Part shown: positions 1-6,465 of the stretch, one piece after another | How the letters are laid out: each line of letters opens with the position of its first letter | How positions within the stretch are numbered: the stretch's first letter is position 1 | Assembly (NCBI GenBank): GCA_007129335.1 | Contig: SKVS01000379.1 | Coordinates: forward strand, 1 to 7,131 | Length of the DNA: 7,131 nt | Direction: 5' to 3' | Source of the DNA: Spirochaetaceae bacterium | GTDB lineage: Bacteria > Spirochaetota > Spirochaetia > DSM-27196 > Salinispiraceae | Made by a program: the position numbers and the translations under genes | Notes under the pieces: generated by a model | Databases searched by the model: none | Told to the model about the DNA's origin: nothing | The model's input: the letters and a program-made list of their open reading frames with translations, nothing else

Positions 1-1
1 A

Positions 2-778
2 AACAGGGGAAATGCCAAGCATCCGGTAATTCTGGATTTTGGCCCTGCCTTTCCCTGGAATACCGAAGCCCGTCTTACCAGAACGCCTAATTATTCAGAA
101 GATCTCATGGAGGCCCTTGCCAAGAGGCTGTCCCATATTCAAACCCTGTGGTGGTATATTCCTTTACAGCCCCATATTTGGCGGGGCGATCTTCCCTGTT
201 ACGATTATATGAATCAGGATCTTGGTTTGGCTTCGGAGGTGCGGTTTTTACAGGAACAGCTTGCGGATCTGGAAAATCTTGGATTTACCAACCTCAGACT
301 TGCCCTGGATCCCGGCGAATTTCGATCCCTTCCGGAGCACCGCATTGCATGGCAGAGAATTCAGGAATCAAGACTCCCAGTCAACCTTGTTCCTCCCCAG
401 GTTTCTCCAATTAGTGCCGCAGCGATATTATTTCCCCAGGTCGTTCAGCGCTTGAGTGAGCTGGAGAAAAAGACCGAACAGGTTACTGCCATGGGGTGCA
501 GTGCCCTTTCCCTCTTAGGTCCCCTGTTTCAGGGTGTAACCCGGGGATACAGCGAGGCTCATAAACTGAACAGCGCCTTGGATGACTTCCACTCGGCCAG
601 GGAAAACATGAATACTCTTTGGGAACAATGGGCGAGTGAAGCTTCCAAGTGGATTATGGAAGATGCGGTTTCCCAAATACTCGATGCCCGGCTCTACTCC
701 CTGAGAGCCCTTGCGGAGCTTCTGGAAAACAGGAACCGGGAGTATCAGAGATTTCGAAAACTTTTCCCCTTATTCTGA
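2..778 (+). CDS. Unrecognised protein, C-terminal 258 residues (5' end outside window)
   Basis: The reading frame is open from base 2 to the TGA at 776-778. The first in-window ATG (107) is internal to this frame and has no convincing ribosome site, so the true start probably lies upstream. I do not recognise the family. The visible part opens with a predicted beta strand (PVILDFGP, residues 8-15), then a Trp-rich stretch (LWWYIPLQPHIW, about residues 49-60). After that comes a mostly helical, Gln/Glu/Leu-rich region with a short coiled-coil-like segment (RLSELEKKTEQV). The C-terminus is basic and aromatic (RNREYQRFRKLFPLF). There is no signal peptide or membrane segment in the visible part, so a cytoplasmic protein is likely. 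Base use resembles its neighbours, which argues for a native gene. It converges on the U32 gene. Coding status is well supported by length and composition; function is unknown. Confidence 0.75.
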   Translation, partial: NRGNAKHPVILDFGPAFPWNTEARLTRTPNYSEDLMEALAKRLSHIQTLWWYIPLQPHIWRGDLPCYDYMNQDLGLASEVRFLQEQLADLENLGFTNLRLALDPGEFRSLPEHRIAWQRIQESRLPVNLVPPQVSPISAAAILFPQVVQRLSELEKKTEQVTAMGCSALSLLGPLFQGVTRGYSEAHKLNSALDDFHSARENMNTLWEQWASEASKWIMEDAVSQILDARLYSLRALAELLENRNREYQRFRKLFPLF

Positions 779-784
779 TCTAGT

Positions 785-820
785 GGCTGATACATTGGTT
801 GATGCATCGGTTGATATATC
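785..820. repeat. Three degenerate 12-bp tandem repeats with palindromic cores
   Basis: Units are GGCTGATACATT (785-796), GGTTGATGCATC (797-808) and GGTTGATATATC (809-820), followed by a partial GGCT. Pairwise identity is 9-10 of 12. The cores GATGCATC and GATATATC are perfect 8-bp palindromes, and GATACATT is a near one. They fill the gap between two convergent stop codons. There is no T-run beside them, so they do not look like an intrinsic terminator. Confidence 0.6.
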
Positions 821-831
821 GGCTTTCGGGG

Positions 832-2109
832 TCACAGTTCCTTTCGAATAAGCCAGCCAGTTCCCAGATAAACGGTCCAGGAAGCCCTGGTAAAACAAAT
901 CCATCCTCCCATTTCGGAAGTCAGGCGGGTTGTTTCCTGGCCGTCGGGAGTATAGAGGCGGTAGGAACCGGGAACAAGGGGTTGGGCAGGAGTCTTTGGC
1001 CCGAGAATTTCCAGGTTCTGCTCGGGGGTAAAGGAGTTTTTGATACCTATGGGATACAGGGGTGTCCATGTATGGGCGTCAAGATCAGCTGGAACAGGCA
1101 ATGGTGGCTCAGATCCAATGCTTGCCATGAACAGGTGGGAACGGTGGTACCCAACCTCGGTGCCCCCAATGTTTCGGGCCTGAAAATCAAAATAAAAACC
1201 CGTGCCGTATTCCCGATGACTTACTTCAAACAGGTCTTCCCGGTAAGGGTTCGCTGCTGTTACCTCCCCAGGGGAATCCAGGTGGTCTATTCCCCATCGA
1301 TAAGCCCGGGTAACCAGGGCGACATAGTAGAGACTTTTCATTCGGCCTTCTATTTTTATACTGTCTACCCCTGAGTCTTTCATTGCCTGTAGATGGTCTA
1401 TCATGCATAGATCTTTGCTGGAAAGCAAAGCAGTGTAAGCTCGGGTTCCGGCCTGCCCCTGTTCCACCGGAATATATTGTCCCGGTCTGCTTTCTTCCTC
1501 AAGTGCCAGGTTGTAGGTCCATCGGCAGTTGTGGGCACAGTCACCCTTATTTGCCGACCGTCCCACAGTTTCGCTGGAAAGGAAGCATCTGCCCGAATAG
1601 GACATACACATTGCTCCGTGGGCAAATGCTTCAATCTCCAGTTCGGGAACATGAATTTTTATTTCGGCAATTTCTTGGAGGGTTAGTTCCCGGCCGGGAA
1701 CAATGCGGGAGAATCCCATGGAATGATAAGCCTTTGCAGCTGCCCAATTTGTACAGTTAGCCTGGGTACTCAGGTGGTACTCCCGGTTTGTCAGGTATTT
1801 TTGAAACAAGGCCAGGGCTCCAACATCGCTGAGAATGAAAGCATCGAAGGGATATTCACCTATTCGCTGAATTTTTTCCCGCAGAAGACCGAGATCCGGG
1901 TTGTGAAAATACATGTTTACCGCAGCGTAGAGTTTTTTCGTTCCTTTTATACGGGCAAGTTCATCGGGGCTTTGGGGAAGGTTGTCATCAATATTATCAG
2001 CCCGGGCCCGCAGGCTGAAATGGGGAAGACCGATATATGCTGCATCTGCTCCATAAAGGTAAGAATAGGTCAGCTTTTCAGTATTGCCGGCAGGTGAAAG
2101 GAGTTCCAT
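832..2109 (-). CDS. Peptidase U32 family protein, TrhP/YegQ-like (tRNA uridine hydroxylation)
   Basis: 425 residues, close to the usual length of the TrhP/YegQ branch. The N-terminus MELLSPAGN is the family's opening barrel strand. The U32 signature EAFAHGAMCMSYSGRC lies at residues 160-175. Four cysteines, C168, C175, C191 and C195 (C-x6-C-x15-C-x3-C), match the set expected to hold an iron-sulfur cluster. SSKDLC (230-235) and SIKIEGRMKS (250-259) are further conserved blocks. The C-terminal part from about 330 looks like a small beta domain. Members of this family are now tied to RNA hydroxylation: E. coli TrhP uses prephenate to make 5-hydroxyuridine at tRNA position 34. The peptidase name comes from Porphyromonas PrtC. 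The ATG at 2109 sits 3 bp after the stop of the upstream lipoprotein gene. The ribosome site GGGAG lies inside that gene's last codons, so translation is probably coupled. Family is sure; the TrhP assignment is an inference. Confidence 0.92.
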   Translation of the reverse strand: MELLSPAGNTEKLTYSYLYGADAAYIGLPHFSLRARADNIDDNLPQSPDELARIKGTKKLYAAVNMYFHNPDLGLLREKIQRIGEYPFDAFILSDVGALALFQKYLTNREYHLSTQANCTNWAAAKAYHSMGFSRIVPGRELTLQEIAEIKIHVPELEIEAFAHGAMCMSYSGRCFLSSETVGRSANKGDCAHNCRWTYNLALEEESRPGQYIPVEQGQAGTRAYTALLSSKDLCMIDHLQAMKDSGVDSIKIEGRMKSLYYVALVTRAYRWGIDHLDSPGEVTAANPYREDLFEVSHREYGTGFYFDFQARNIGGTEVGYHRSHLFMASIGSEPPLPVPADLDAHTWTPLYPIGIKNSFTPEQNLEILGPKTPAQPLVPGSYRLYTPDGQETTRLTSEMGGWICFTRASWTVYLGTGWLIRKEL

Positions 2110-2112
2110 ACC

Positions 2113-3012
2113 CTATCTCCCAAGCGAGCTGGCGAATCTGGGATAGGCAAGATGCCAGAAAAGTAGCATGCGATACTGAGAACCCTGGAAATACTCCTGT
2201 TCCAGTCGGGCAGCAGGTCTTCCGATCCAGCGAAAATGCCACGGTTCATAAATGTATCCGGTTAACCATTCCATTCCGCTGGGATAGGAAAGACTGAATC
2301 CAAACTCACTGGCCCGTTGGGCAAGCCAGCGGCCCGCTGGGTGGTCGGCAAAGTCGCTGGTAATCGAGCCGAAATCGATGGTAGTTCCCAATTGATGCTG
2401 GCTGGCTCCCGGGCGTGCGCTGACCCGTTCTGCTTCTTCCTGCCCGAGTCTTTGTACCCAGGTGGCAAACAAACCTTCCTGATATCTATAGGACCGGTAA
2501 GTGCTGGATAAGTCGAGGATAATACCATCCTGTCTGGCAGCTTCAACCATTGCCAGCAGGTCGGGCATAATGATTGCCCGCAGCTGCATTTGTGCTCTGT
2601 TTAACGTGAGAAAGGGGTGTCCGGTTCGAATGGCTTCATACCTGCTTAAATCAACAAGATCAGAAGGTACATAATCTTCAGGCAGAAAGTGTTCCTTATC
2701 AGCAAGCAGGAAGGTTTCCTGGGGAAAATGGACCAGGAGATACACCAGATCCAGAAATGCCTGGGGACGGGAAAGAATATTTTGCTCAATTGCCGGGAGC
2801 AATGCCCTTTCGTCCAGCTGAATGATGTCTTCAAGTATGTCCTTGAGGTCTTGTTCACTCAGGGTAAAGTTTGGATGAACAGGCTCCAGCTCCTCCAGAG
2901 GTTCCAGCGGAGTGGTTTTTTGCTCCGTGCACGAAAAAACAAGAATAAGCGTAAAGGTGAAAAGCAGAAGTACTTGAATCGGGATTCGATCCCGAAGGAT
3001 AATTTGTTTCAT
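2113..3012 (-). CDS. VanY-type D,D-carboxypeptidase (M15B), lipoprotein
   Basis: 299 residues. It probably trims the terminal D-alanine from peptidoglycan stem peptides in the periplasm. The N-terminus has basic residues (K2, R7, R9), a hydrophobic stretch (about 13-27) and a lipobox VFSC with C28 as the lipidated residue. Phe at -2 is a relaxed form common in spirochaetes. An acidic, Pro-rich linker (29-48) and a helical region of unknown role (50-150) follow. The M15B core starts with STYRSYRYQ (170-178), then RPGASQHQLGTTIDFG (200-215), giving zinc ligands H206 and D213. Last is GFSLSYPSG (238-246) and TGYIYEPWHFRW (251-262), giving catalytic E256 and zinc ligand H259. All expected catalytic residues are present. 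It is the first gene of the pair with U32. I see no good ribosome site before the ATG at 3012, but the signal sequence begins there and there is no better start. Confidence 0.92.
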   Translation of the reverse strand: MKQIILRDRIPIQVLLLFTFTLILVFSCTEQKTTPLEPLEELEPVHPNFTLSEQDLKDILEDIIQLDERALLPAIEQNILSRPQAFLDLVYLLVHFPQETFLLADKEHFLPEDYVPSDLVDLSRYEAIRTGHPFLTLNRAQMQLRAIIMPDLLAMVEAARQDGIILDLSSTYRSYRYQEGLFATWVQRLGQEEAERVSARPGASQHQLGTTIDFGSITSDFADHPAGRWLAQRASEFGFSLSYPSGMEWLTGYIYEPWHFRWIGRPAARLEQEYFQGSQYRMLLFWHLAYPRFASSLGR

Positions 3013-3042
3013 ACTCAGGCATAGTGCCCCATTCGCGGTAAA

Positions 3043-3169
3043 TCTGCAATACTAGGGCAAACGCAGGGTGAGTATTGAAAGTGTAAGAATACGTAAACCC
3101 AGGAGAACTAGGTCTCAGCATCTTTTATTGCCCTGCGTTTGCCCTGTCTGCAATACTGACAGGGCAAAC
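3043..3169. repeat. Cluster of direct and inverted repeats between divergent genes
   Basis: TCTGCAATACT occurs at 3043-3053 and 3147-3157. Each copy is followed by AGGGCAAAC (3054-3062 and 3161-3169), with three extra bases (GAC) in the second. AGGGCAAACGCAGGG (3054-3068) is a perfect 15-bp inverted match to 3131-3145. GTTTGCCCTGTC (3137-3148) pairs perfectly over 12 bp with 3158-3169 around a 9-base loop. CAATACT (3047-3053) also has an inverted copy at 3071-3077. The 15-bp and 12-bp pairings share bases 3137-3145, so they exclude each other. These could be operator sites for a regulator of both divergent genes, an RNA switch, or remains of a small repeat element. The repeats are certain; the role is open. 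Confidence 0.8.
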
Positions 3170-3184
3170 CTATTTTGATAGATT
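3156..3184 (+). promoter_or_regulatory. Candidate dsdA promoter
   Basis: CTGACA (3156-3161, five of six matches to the -35 consensus) lies 17 bp before TAGATT (3179-3184, four of six matches to the -10). This would start transcription near 3191, about 40 bases before dsdA. The -35 overlaps the right arm of the 12-bp palindrome at 3137-3169, so a protein bound there would block the promoter. It was picked by eye, and other pairings in this AT-rich stretch are possible. Confidence 0.35.
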
Positions 3185-3213
3185 TTATTAACCTATGCCC
3201 CTTACGAGATAGG

Positions 3214-3224
3214 AAAAAGGAGGA
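3214..3224 (+). promoter_or_regulatory. Strong ribosome binding site of dsdA
   Basis: AAAAAGGAGGA lies 5 bases before the ATG at 3230. The full AGGAGG core fixes this start and suggests efficient translation. A small inverted repeat, CCTAT/ATAGG (3192-3196 and 3209-3213), sits just upstream. Confidence 0.8.
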
Positions 3225-3229
3225 TTGCC

Positions 3230-4630
3230 ATGTCCCCAAGAACAATAATCCAGCGCCTTTCCCAGGCTGAACCGCAGATCTGGCATAATCCCCGGTATAC
3301 AAGTTCCCAGGTGGATCTTTCCGGGAGTGCATCCCCCTACAGCCTTACTCAAATTCTCGATGCACAAAACAGACTGGAACGTTTTGCACCCTGTCTTGCC
3401 GATCTCTTCCCCGAACTGGAGTACTCAAAAATCCTGAAGAATGAACTGCCTGAATCTGTTCCGGCGCAACAGGGTCTCTGGGATCATGGATATTCCAAAG
3501 AACCATGGGGAGATGGAATTATAGAATCCCCCTTAAGAGAATTTTCCTCCCGGGAATTGGAAAGCATGGATTTACCCCCGGACCTTTCCATACTGGGAAA
3601 AATGGACAGCCATCTTCCGGTTTCCGGATCGATAAAGGCCAGGGGCGGGGTGTACGAGGTTCTGTGGTATGCCGAGAAACTTGCTTTTGAAAAGGGACTC
3701 TTGAACAAGAATCAGCATAAAGAGCAGGAGAACAGCCCCTTAGACAATAGGGACTACCGGGTATTGCTTGGGCCGGATGCCCGAGGGGTGTTTGCCGGAT
3801 ATACAATTGAGGTCGGATCAACAGGTAACCTGGGGCTCAGTATCGGCATTATGGGCAAGGCCCTGGGATTTCAAGTGCGGGTGCATATGTCCCGGGATGC
3901 AAAACAGTGGAAAAAGGACCTCCTGCGCTCCCGGGGTGCGGAGGTTCGGGAGTATACCGGAGATTATGGACTTGCGGTTGCTGCCGGGCGGGCTGAATCG
4001 GCAGAAAACCCTGCCAGTTATTTCATAGACGACGAAAATTCAGCGCACTTGTTTCTGGGTTATTCTGTTGCGGGGCTACGACTGGCTGAACAACTTGAAC
4101 GGAAAAAGTGGATAGTAGATCAGGAGCACCCTTTGGTGGTTTTCCTACCCTGCGGTGTCGGTGGGGGACCAGGTGGGGTTACTCTGGGTTTAAAACAGGT
4201 TTATGGATCCAATGTGGTGTGTTATTTTGTTGAGCCGGTTCAGTCCCCTGCGGTTTTGCTTGGTTTGGTCAGCCGGAAGTTCGGGAATTGTTCTGTCGGG
4301 GATATTGGGTTAACTAATGAAACCCAGGCAGACGGGCTGGCAGTGGGCAGCCCATCTTCCCTTGTCTGTTCTCTTATGGATACCATGCTGACCGGTTGTA
4401 TTACCGTGCCCGATAAGTGGTTGTTCCAGGATCTTCAACGAATGCATGGGGCAACAGGTGTGCACATAGAGCCCTCGGCAGCATCTGCTCTGTCGGGACT
4501 CCGCTTTTTTCTGAACAATCCCCAGCCCGCTTTTCTCCGGAACACTGCGCCCCGATACCTGTGCTGGTTTACCGGTGGCAGTATGGTGCCTGAGGAAGAA
4601 TTCCAAACCTTCCTTTCGTATACCGAATAG
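3230..4630 (+). CDS. dsdA: D-serine ammonia-lyase (D-serine dehydratase)
   Basis: 466 residues of a PLP enzyme (fold type II) that converts D-serine to pyruvate and ammonia in the cytoplasm. This both detoxifies D-serine and uses it as a carbon and nitrogen source. GIIESPL (96-102) and KMDSHLPVSGSIKARGG (124-140) are hallmark DsdA blocks; K136 should form the Schiff base with PLP. GSTGNLGLSIGI follows at 196-207, then VHMSRDAKQWKK (218-229), FIDDENS (265-271), and the phosphate-binding loop LPCGVGGGPGGV (306-317). ADGLAVG (367-373), EPSA (414-417) and FTGGSMVPEEE (447-457) complete the pattern. Compared from memory with the E. coli enzyme (about 442 residues), there is a hydrophilic insertion of roughly 12 residues around 159-175, before GSTGN. 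No dsdC-type regulator or D-serine transporter is visible beside it. It is divergent from the D,D-carboxypeptidase gene across a repeat-rich region. Confidence 0.96.
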   Translation: MSPRTIIQRLSQAEPQIWHNPRYTSSQVDLSGSASPYSLTQILDAQNRLERFAPCLADLFPELEYSKILKNELPESVPAQQGLWDHGYSKEPWGDGIIESPLREFSSRELESMDLPPDLSILGKMDSHLPVSGSIKARGGVYEVLWYAEKLAFEKGLLNKNQHKEQENSPLDNRDYRVLLGPDARGVFAGYTIEVGSTGNLGLSIGIMGKALGFQVRVHMSRDAKQWKKDLLRSRGAEVREYTGDYGLAVAAGRAESAENPASYFIDDENSAHLFLGYSVAGLRLAEQLERKKWIVDQEHPLVVFLPCGVGGGPGGVTLGLKQVYGSNVVCYFVEPVQSPAVLLGLVSRKFGNCSVGDIGLTNETQADGLAVGSPSSLVCSLMDTMLTGCITVPDKWLFQDLQRMHGATGVHIEPSAASALSGLRFFLNNPQPAFLRNTAPRYLCWFTGGSMVPEEEFQTFLSYTE

Positions 4631-4651
4631 TTGCTACTTTACATAGTAACT
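4629..4651 (+). other. Weak inverted repeat at the end of dsdA
   Basis: AGTTGCTA (4629-4636) can pair with TAGTAACT (4644-4651) with one G-U pair and a 7-base loop. The stem is AU-rich and no T-run follows, so it is at best a weak mRNA 3' end structure. Confidence 0.25.
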
Positions 4652-4672
4652 GTCCAGTTGAATAAATGATTC

Positions 4673-4701
4673 TTGACAAAGGGCCGGATATCTCCTACTT
4701 T
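4673..4701 (+). promoter_or_regulatory. Sigma-70-type promoter of rny
   Basis: A perfect -35, TTGACA (4673-4678), is followed after 17 bp by TACTTT (4696-4701), a weaker -10 with three of six matches. Transcription would start near 4708, giving a leader of about 27 bases that contains the ribosome site GTGGAGG (4724-4730), four bases before the ATG at 4735. Position and spacing fit independent transcription of rny from dsdA. Confidence 0.6.
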
Positions 4702-4734
4702 GAAAAAGATAGAGAAAAGTGAAGTGGAGGGCCT

Positions 4735-6264
4735 ATGCAGATAATACTGTGGATAACCCTTCCGCTCGCCGGTCTAATTCTAGGTTGGACATTCCGATGG
4801 CTGTATGCCAGATTTCAACTTTCATCCTCCGAACAGAAGGCTGAAAGGTTAAAGAGAGACGCTGTAAAAGAAGCCGAAGCCCTTAAGCGGGAAATGGTAG
4901 TAGAAACGAAAGATGAATTACTGCGGGAAAGAAACCAACAGGAGAAAGAACTTCGTGAACGAAGAATTGAACAACAAAAGTTCGAGAAACGTCTACTCCA
5001 AAAAGAAGAAAACCTAGACAACAAGCTTGCCTATGTCGAAAGACAACAGCAGTCGATAATTGACCGAGAACGGAAGAATGATGAACGGGAAGCTCAGCTT
5101 TCCCAACAGGAAGAACATTGGCAGAAGGAGCTCGAACGGGTTTCCGGTCTGACAAGAGAAGATGCTCGGAAAATGATCATTTCCTCATTAGAGGATGATG
5201 CGCGGCATGATGCCCAGGGTTTGATGAATAAAATCGAACAGGAGGCCCAGCTCACGGCAGAGAAGAAGGGTAGGGAAATTCTCATTTCCACTATTCAACG
5301 AATGTCCAGTGAGGTGAACGCTGAAGTTACCGTAGCATCGGTGAGTTTGCCGAACGACGAAATGAAGGGACGGATCATTGGCCGGGAAGGTCGAAACATA
5401 CGGACCCTGGAAACCCTTACCGGGGTGGATATTATCATCGATGATACCCCCGAAGCGGTTGTGGTTTCCTGTTTCGATCCAGTTCGCAAAGAGATCGCCC
5501 GAAGATCCCTCGAGCGCCTCATTTCCGATGGGCGAATTCATCCGACCAGGATTGAAGAAGTTGTTCAGAAAGTAACCCAGGAAATCAGCCAGCATATTTA
5601 CGAAGAAGGGGAAAAAATCCTTTTCGACTTGGGTATTCACCATATGAAACCCGAAGGTATTCGTGGGCTTGGCCGGCTGGTGTTCCGGACAAGTTACGGA
5701 CAGAATGTGCTTGCCCACTCAAAAGAGGTGGCAATTTTTGCAGGTATGATTGCTGCTGAAATTGGTGCAGATGTGGAAGTCGCCAAACGGGGCGGCCTTC
5801 TCCACGACGTGGGTAAGGGTATTGAAAGCGATGGTGATTCCAACCACGTTGAACTTGGGGTGGAATTGGCAAAACGTATCGGAGAAGACCCCAGGGTTAT
5901 TAATGGAATAGCCGCCCATCATGGGGATGTTCCCCACAGTTGTGTTGAGTCGGTTATCGTTCAAATTGCCGATGCACTGAGTGCCAGTCGACCCGGAGCC
6001 CGCAGGGAAACCCTGGACAACTATATTAAGCGGCTGGAAAATCTGGAAAAGATAGCTGAAGATTTCGAAGGGGTTGATAAAGCCTATGCAATCCAGGCAG
6101 GTCGGGAACTGCGGATAATGGTTGACCACGAGAAGGTCAGCGATGCAGAAGCAAAAGATATTGCCCGGGCAATAGCAAAGCGGATTGAAAATGAACTCCG
6201 ATATCCCGGAAGAATAAAGGTAACTATGATACGGGAAACCCGAATTGTTGAGTACGCCCGGTAA
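4735..6264 (+). CDS. rny: Ribonuclease Y
   Basis: 509 residues, close to the usual 510-520. RNase Y is a membrane-anchored endoribonuclease that starts mRNA decay. The domain order is complete. An N-terminal membrane anchor (about 2-24) is followed by a long, highly charged coiled coil rich in K, E, R and Q (about 32-190). A KH RNA-binding domain with the motif IIGREGRNIR (214-223) comes next. The HD phosphohydrolase domain has H328 (NVLAHS), the catalytic pair H357-D358 in GGLLHDVGKG (353-362), AAHHGD (393-398) and D413 in IADALS. The C-terminal domain ends RIKVTMIRETRIVEYAR, a typical family ending. It has its own promoter and intrinsic terminator, so it is probably monocistronic. No key residue appears to be missing. 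Confidence 0.98.
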   Translation: MQIILWITLPLAGLILGWTFRWLYARFQLSSSEQKAERLKRDAVKEAEALKREMVVETKDELLRERNQQEKELRERRIEQQKFEKRLLQKEENLDNKLAYVERQQQSIIDRERKNDEREAQLSQQEEHWQKELERVSGLTREDARKMIISSLEDDARHDAQGLMNKIEQEAQLTAEKKGREILISTIQRMSSEVNAEVTVASVSLPNDEMKGRIIGREGRNIRTLETLTGVDIIIDDTPEAVVVSCFDPVRKEIARRSLERLISDGRIHPTRIEEVVQKVTQEISQHIYEEGEKILFDLGIHHMKPEGIRGLGRLVFRTSYGQNVLAHSKEVAIFAGMIAAEIGADVEVAKRGGLLHDVGKGIESDGDSNHVELGVELAKRIGEDPRVINGIAAHHGDVPHSCVESVIVQIADALSASRPGARRETLDNYIKRLENLEKIAEDFEGVDKAYAIQAGRELRIMVDHEKVSDAEAKDIARAIAKRIENELRYPGRIKVTMIRETRIVEYAR

Positions 6265-6294
6265 TTGCCTTAATGAAGTAAGTTGACAAGTAGT

Positions 6295-6333
6295 AATGGC
6301 CGGTTCCTCCATACGGGGTAACCGGCCATTTTT
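6295..6333 (+). terminator. Rho-independent terminator of rny
   Basis: AATGGCCGGTT (6295-6305) pairs perfectly over 11 bp with AACCGGCCATT (6320-6330). Further pairing inside the loop (CTCC with GGGG around ATAC) is possible. The run TTTTT at 6329-6333 follows directly. It lies 31 bp after the rny stop codon. There is no T-run on the opposite strand, so it acts on rny only. Confidence 0.92.
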
Positions 6334-6366
6334 ATGGTTTAGATTATTTCGTGCATCAAACCTTGT

Positions 6367-6410
6367 GGTACAGGATCTGCTTTCTGTACCCAGATCTCTG
6401 CTCTTTTTTT
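6367..6410 (+). other. Alternative hairpins followed by a T7 run
   Basis: GGTACAG (6367-6373) pairs with CTGTACC (6384-6390), while GATCTG (6374-6379) can instead pair with CAGATC (6391-6396). A run of seven T lies at 6404-6410, after CTCTGCTC. The gap between stem and T-run is longer than in a standard terminator, so this is only a possible back-up terminator for rny. Confidence 0.3.
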
Positions 6411-6422
6411 CTAGGGGATCTG

Positions 6423-6451
6423 ACTCCTAAGAGCATCATACTCCTAAGAGC
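6423..6451. repeat. 12-bp direct repeat in convergent gap
   Basis: ACTCCTAAGAGC occurs exactly at 6423-6434 and 6440-6451, separated by ATCAT. The core CTCCTAAGAG is nearly palindromic. The flanks can also pair: GACTCC (6422-6427) with GGAGTC (6458-6463), and GGGGA (6414-6418) with TCCCC (6453-6457). It lies 15 bp past the stop of the transporter gene and may shape its mRNA end, but no T-run follows on the minus strand. Confidence 0.6.
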
Positions 6452-6465
6452 TTCCCCGGAGTCCC

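Noticed and set aside
770..1069. Minus-strand frame ending in a repeated S-containing tetrapeptide (ADIS-TDAS-TNVS)
   Set aside because: It overlaps the U32 C-terminus in another frame; the tetrapeptide pattern is just the 12-bp DNA repeat being read through.
799..1374. Open frame on the + strand opposite the U32 gene
   Set aside because: It lies wholly within a well-supported gene on the other strand, and its translation shows no recognisable family or sensible composition.
3137..3169. 12-bp hairpin as an ordinary intrinsic terminator
   Set aside because: The stem is strong, but the downstream sequence on either strand has no continuous T-run, and it lies upstream of both divergent genes rather than after a gene.
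4629..4651. Hairpin after dsdA as an intrinsic terminator
   Set aside because: The stem is weak and AU-rich with no T-run after it; kept only as a low-confidence inverted repeat.
6283..6288. TTGACA after the rny stop codon as a promoter -35
   Set aside because: No -10-like hexamer lies 16-18 bp downstream, the rny terminator follows at once, and no + strand gene lies beyond it.
5188..6312. Two long frames antisense to rny (5188-5718 and 5719-6312)
   Set aside because: Shadows of the rny codon pattern; no family features and no ribosome site, while rny is certain.
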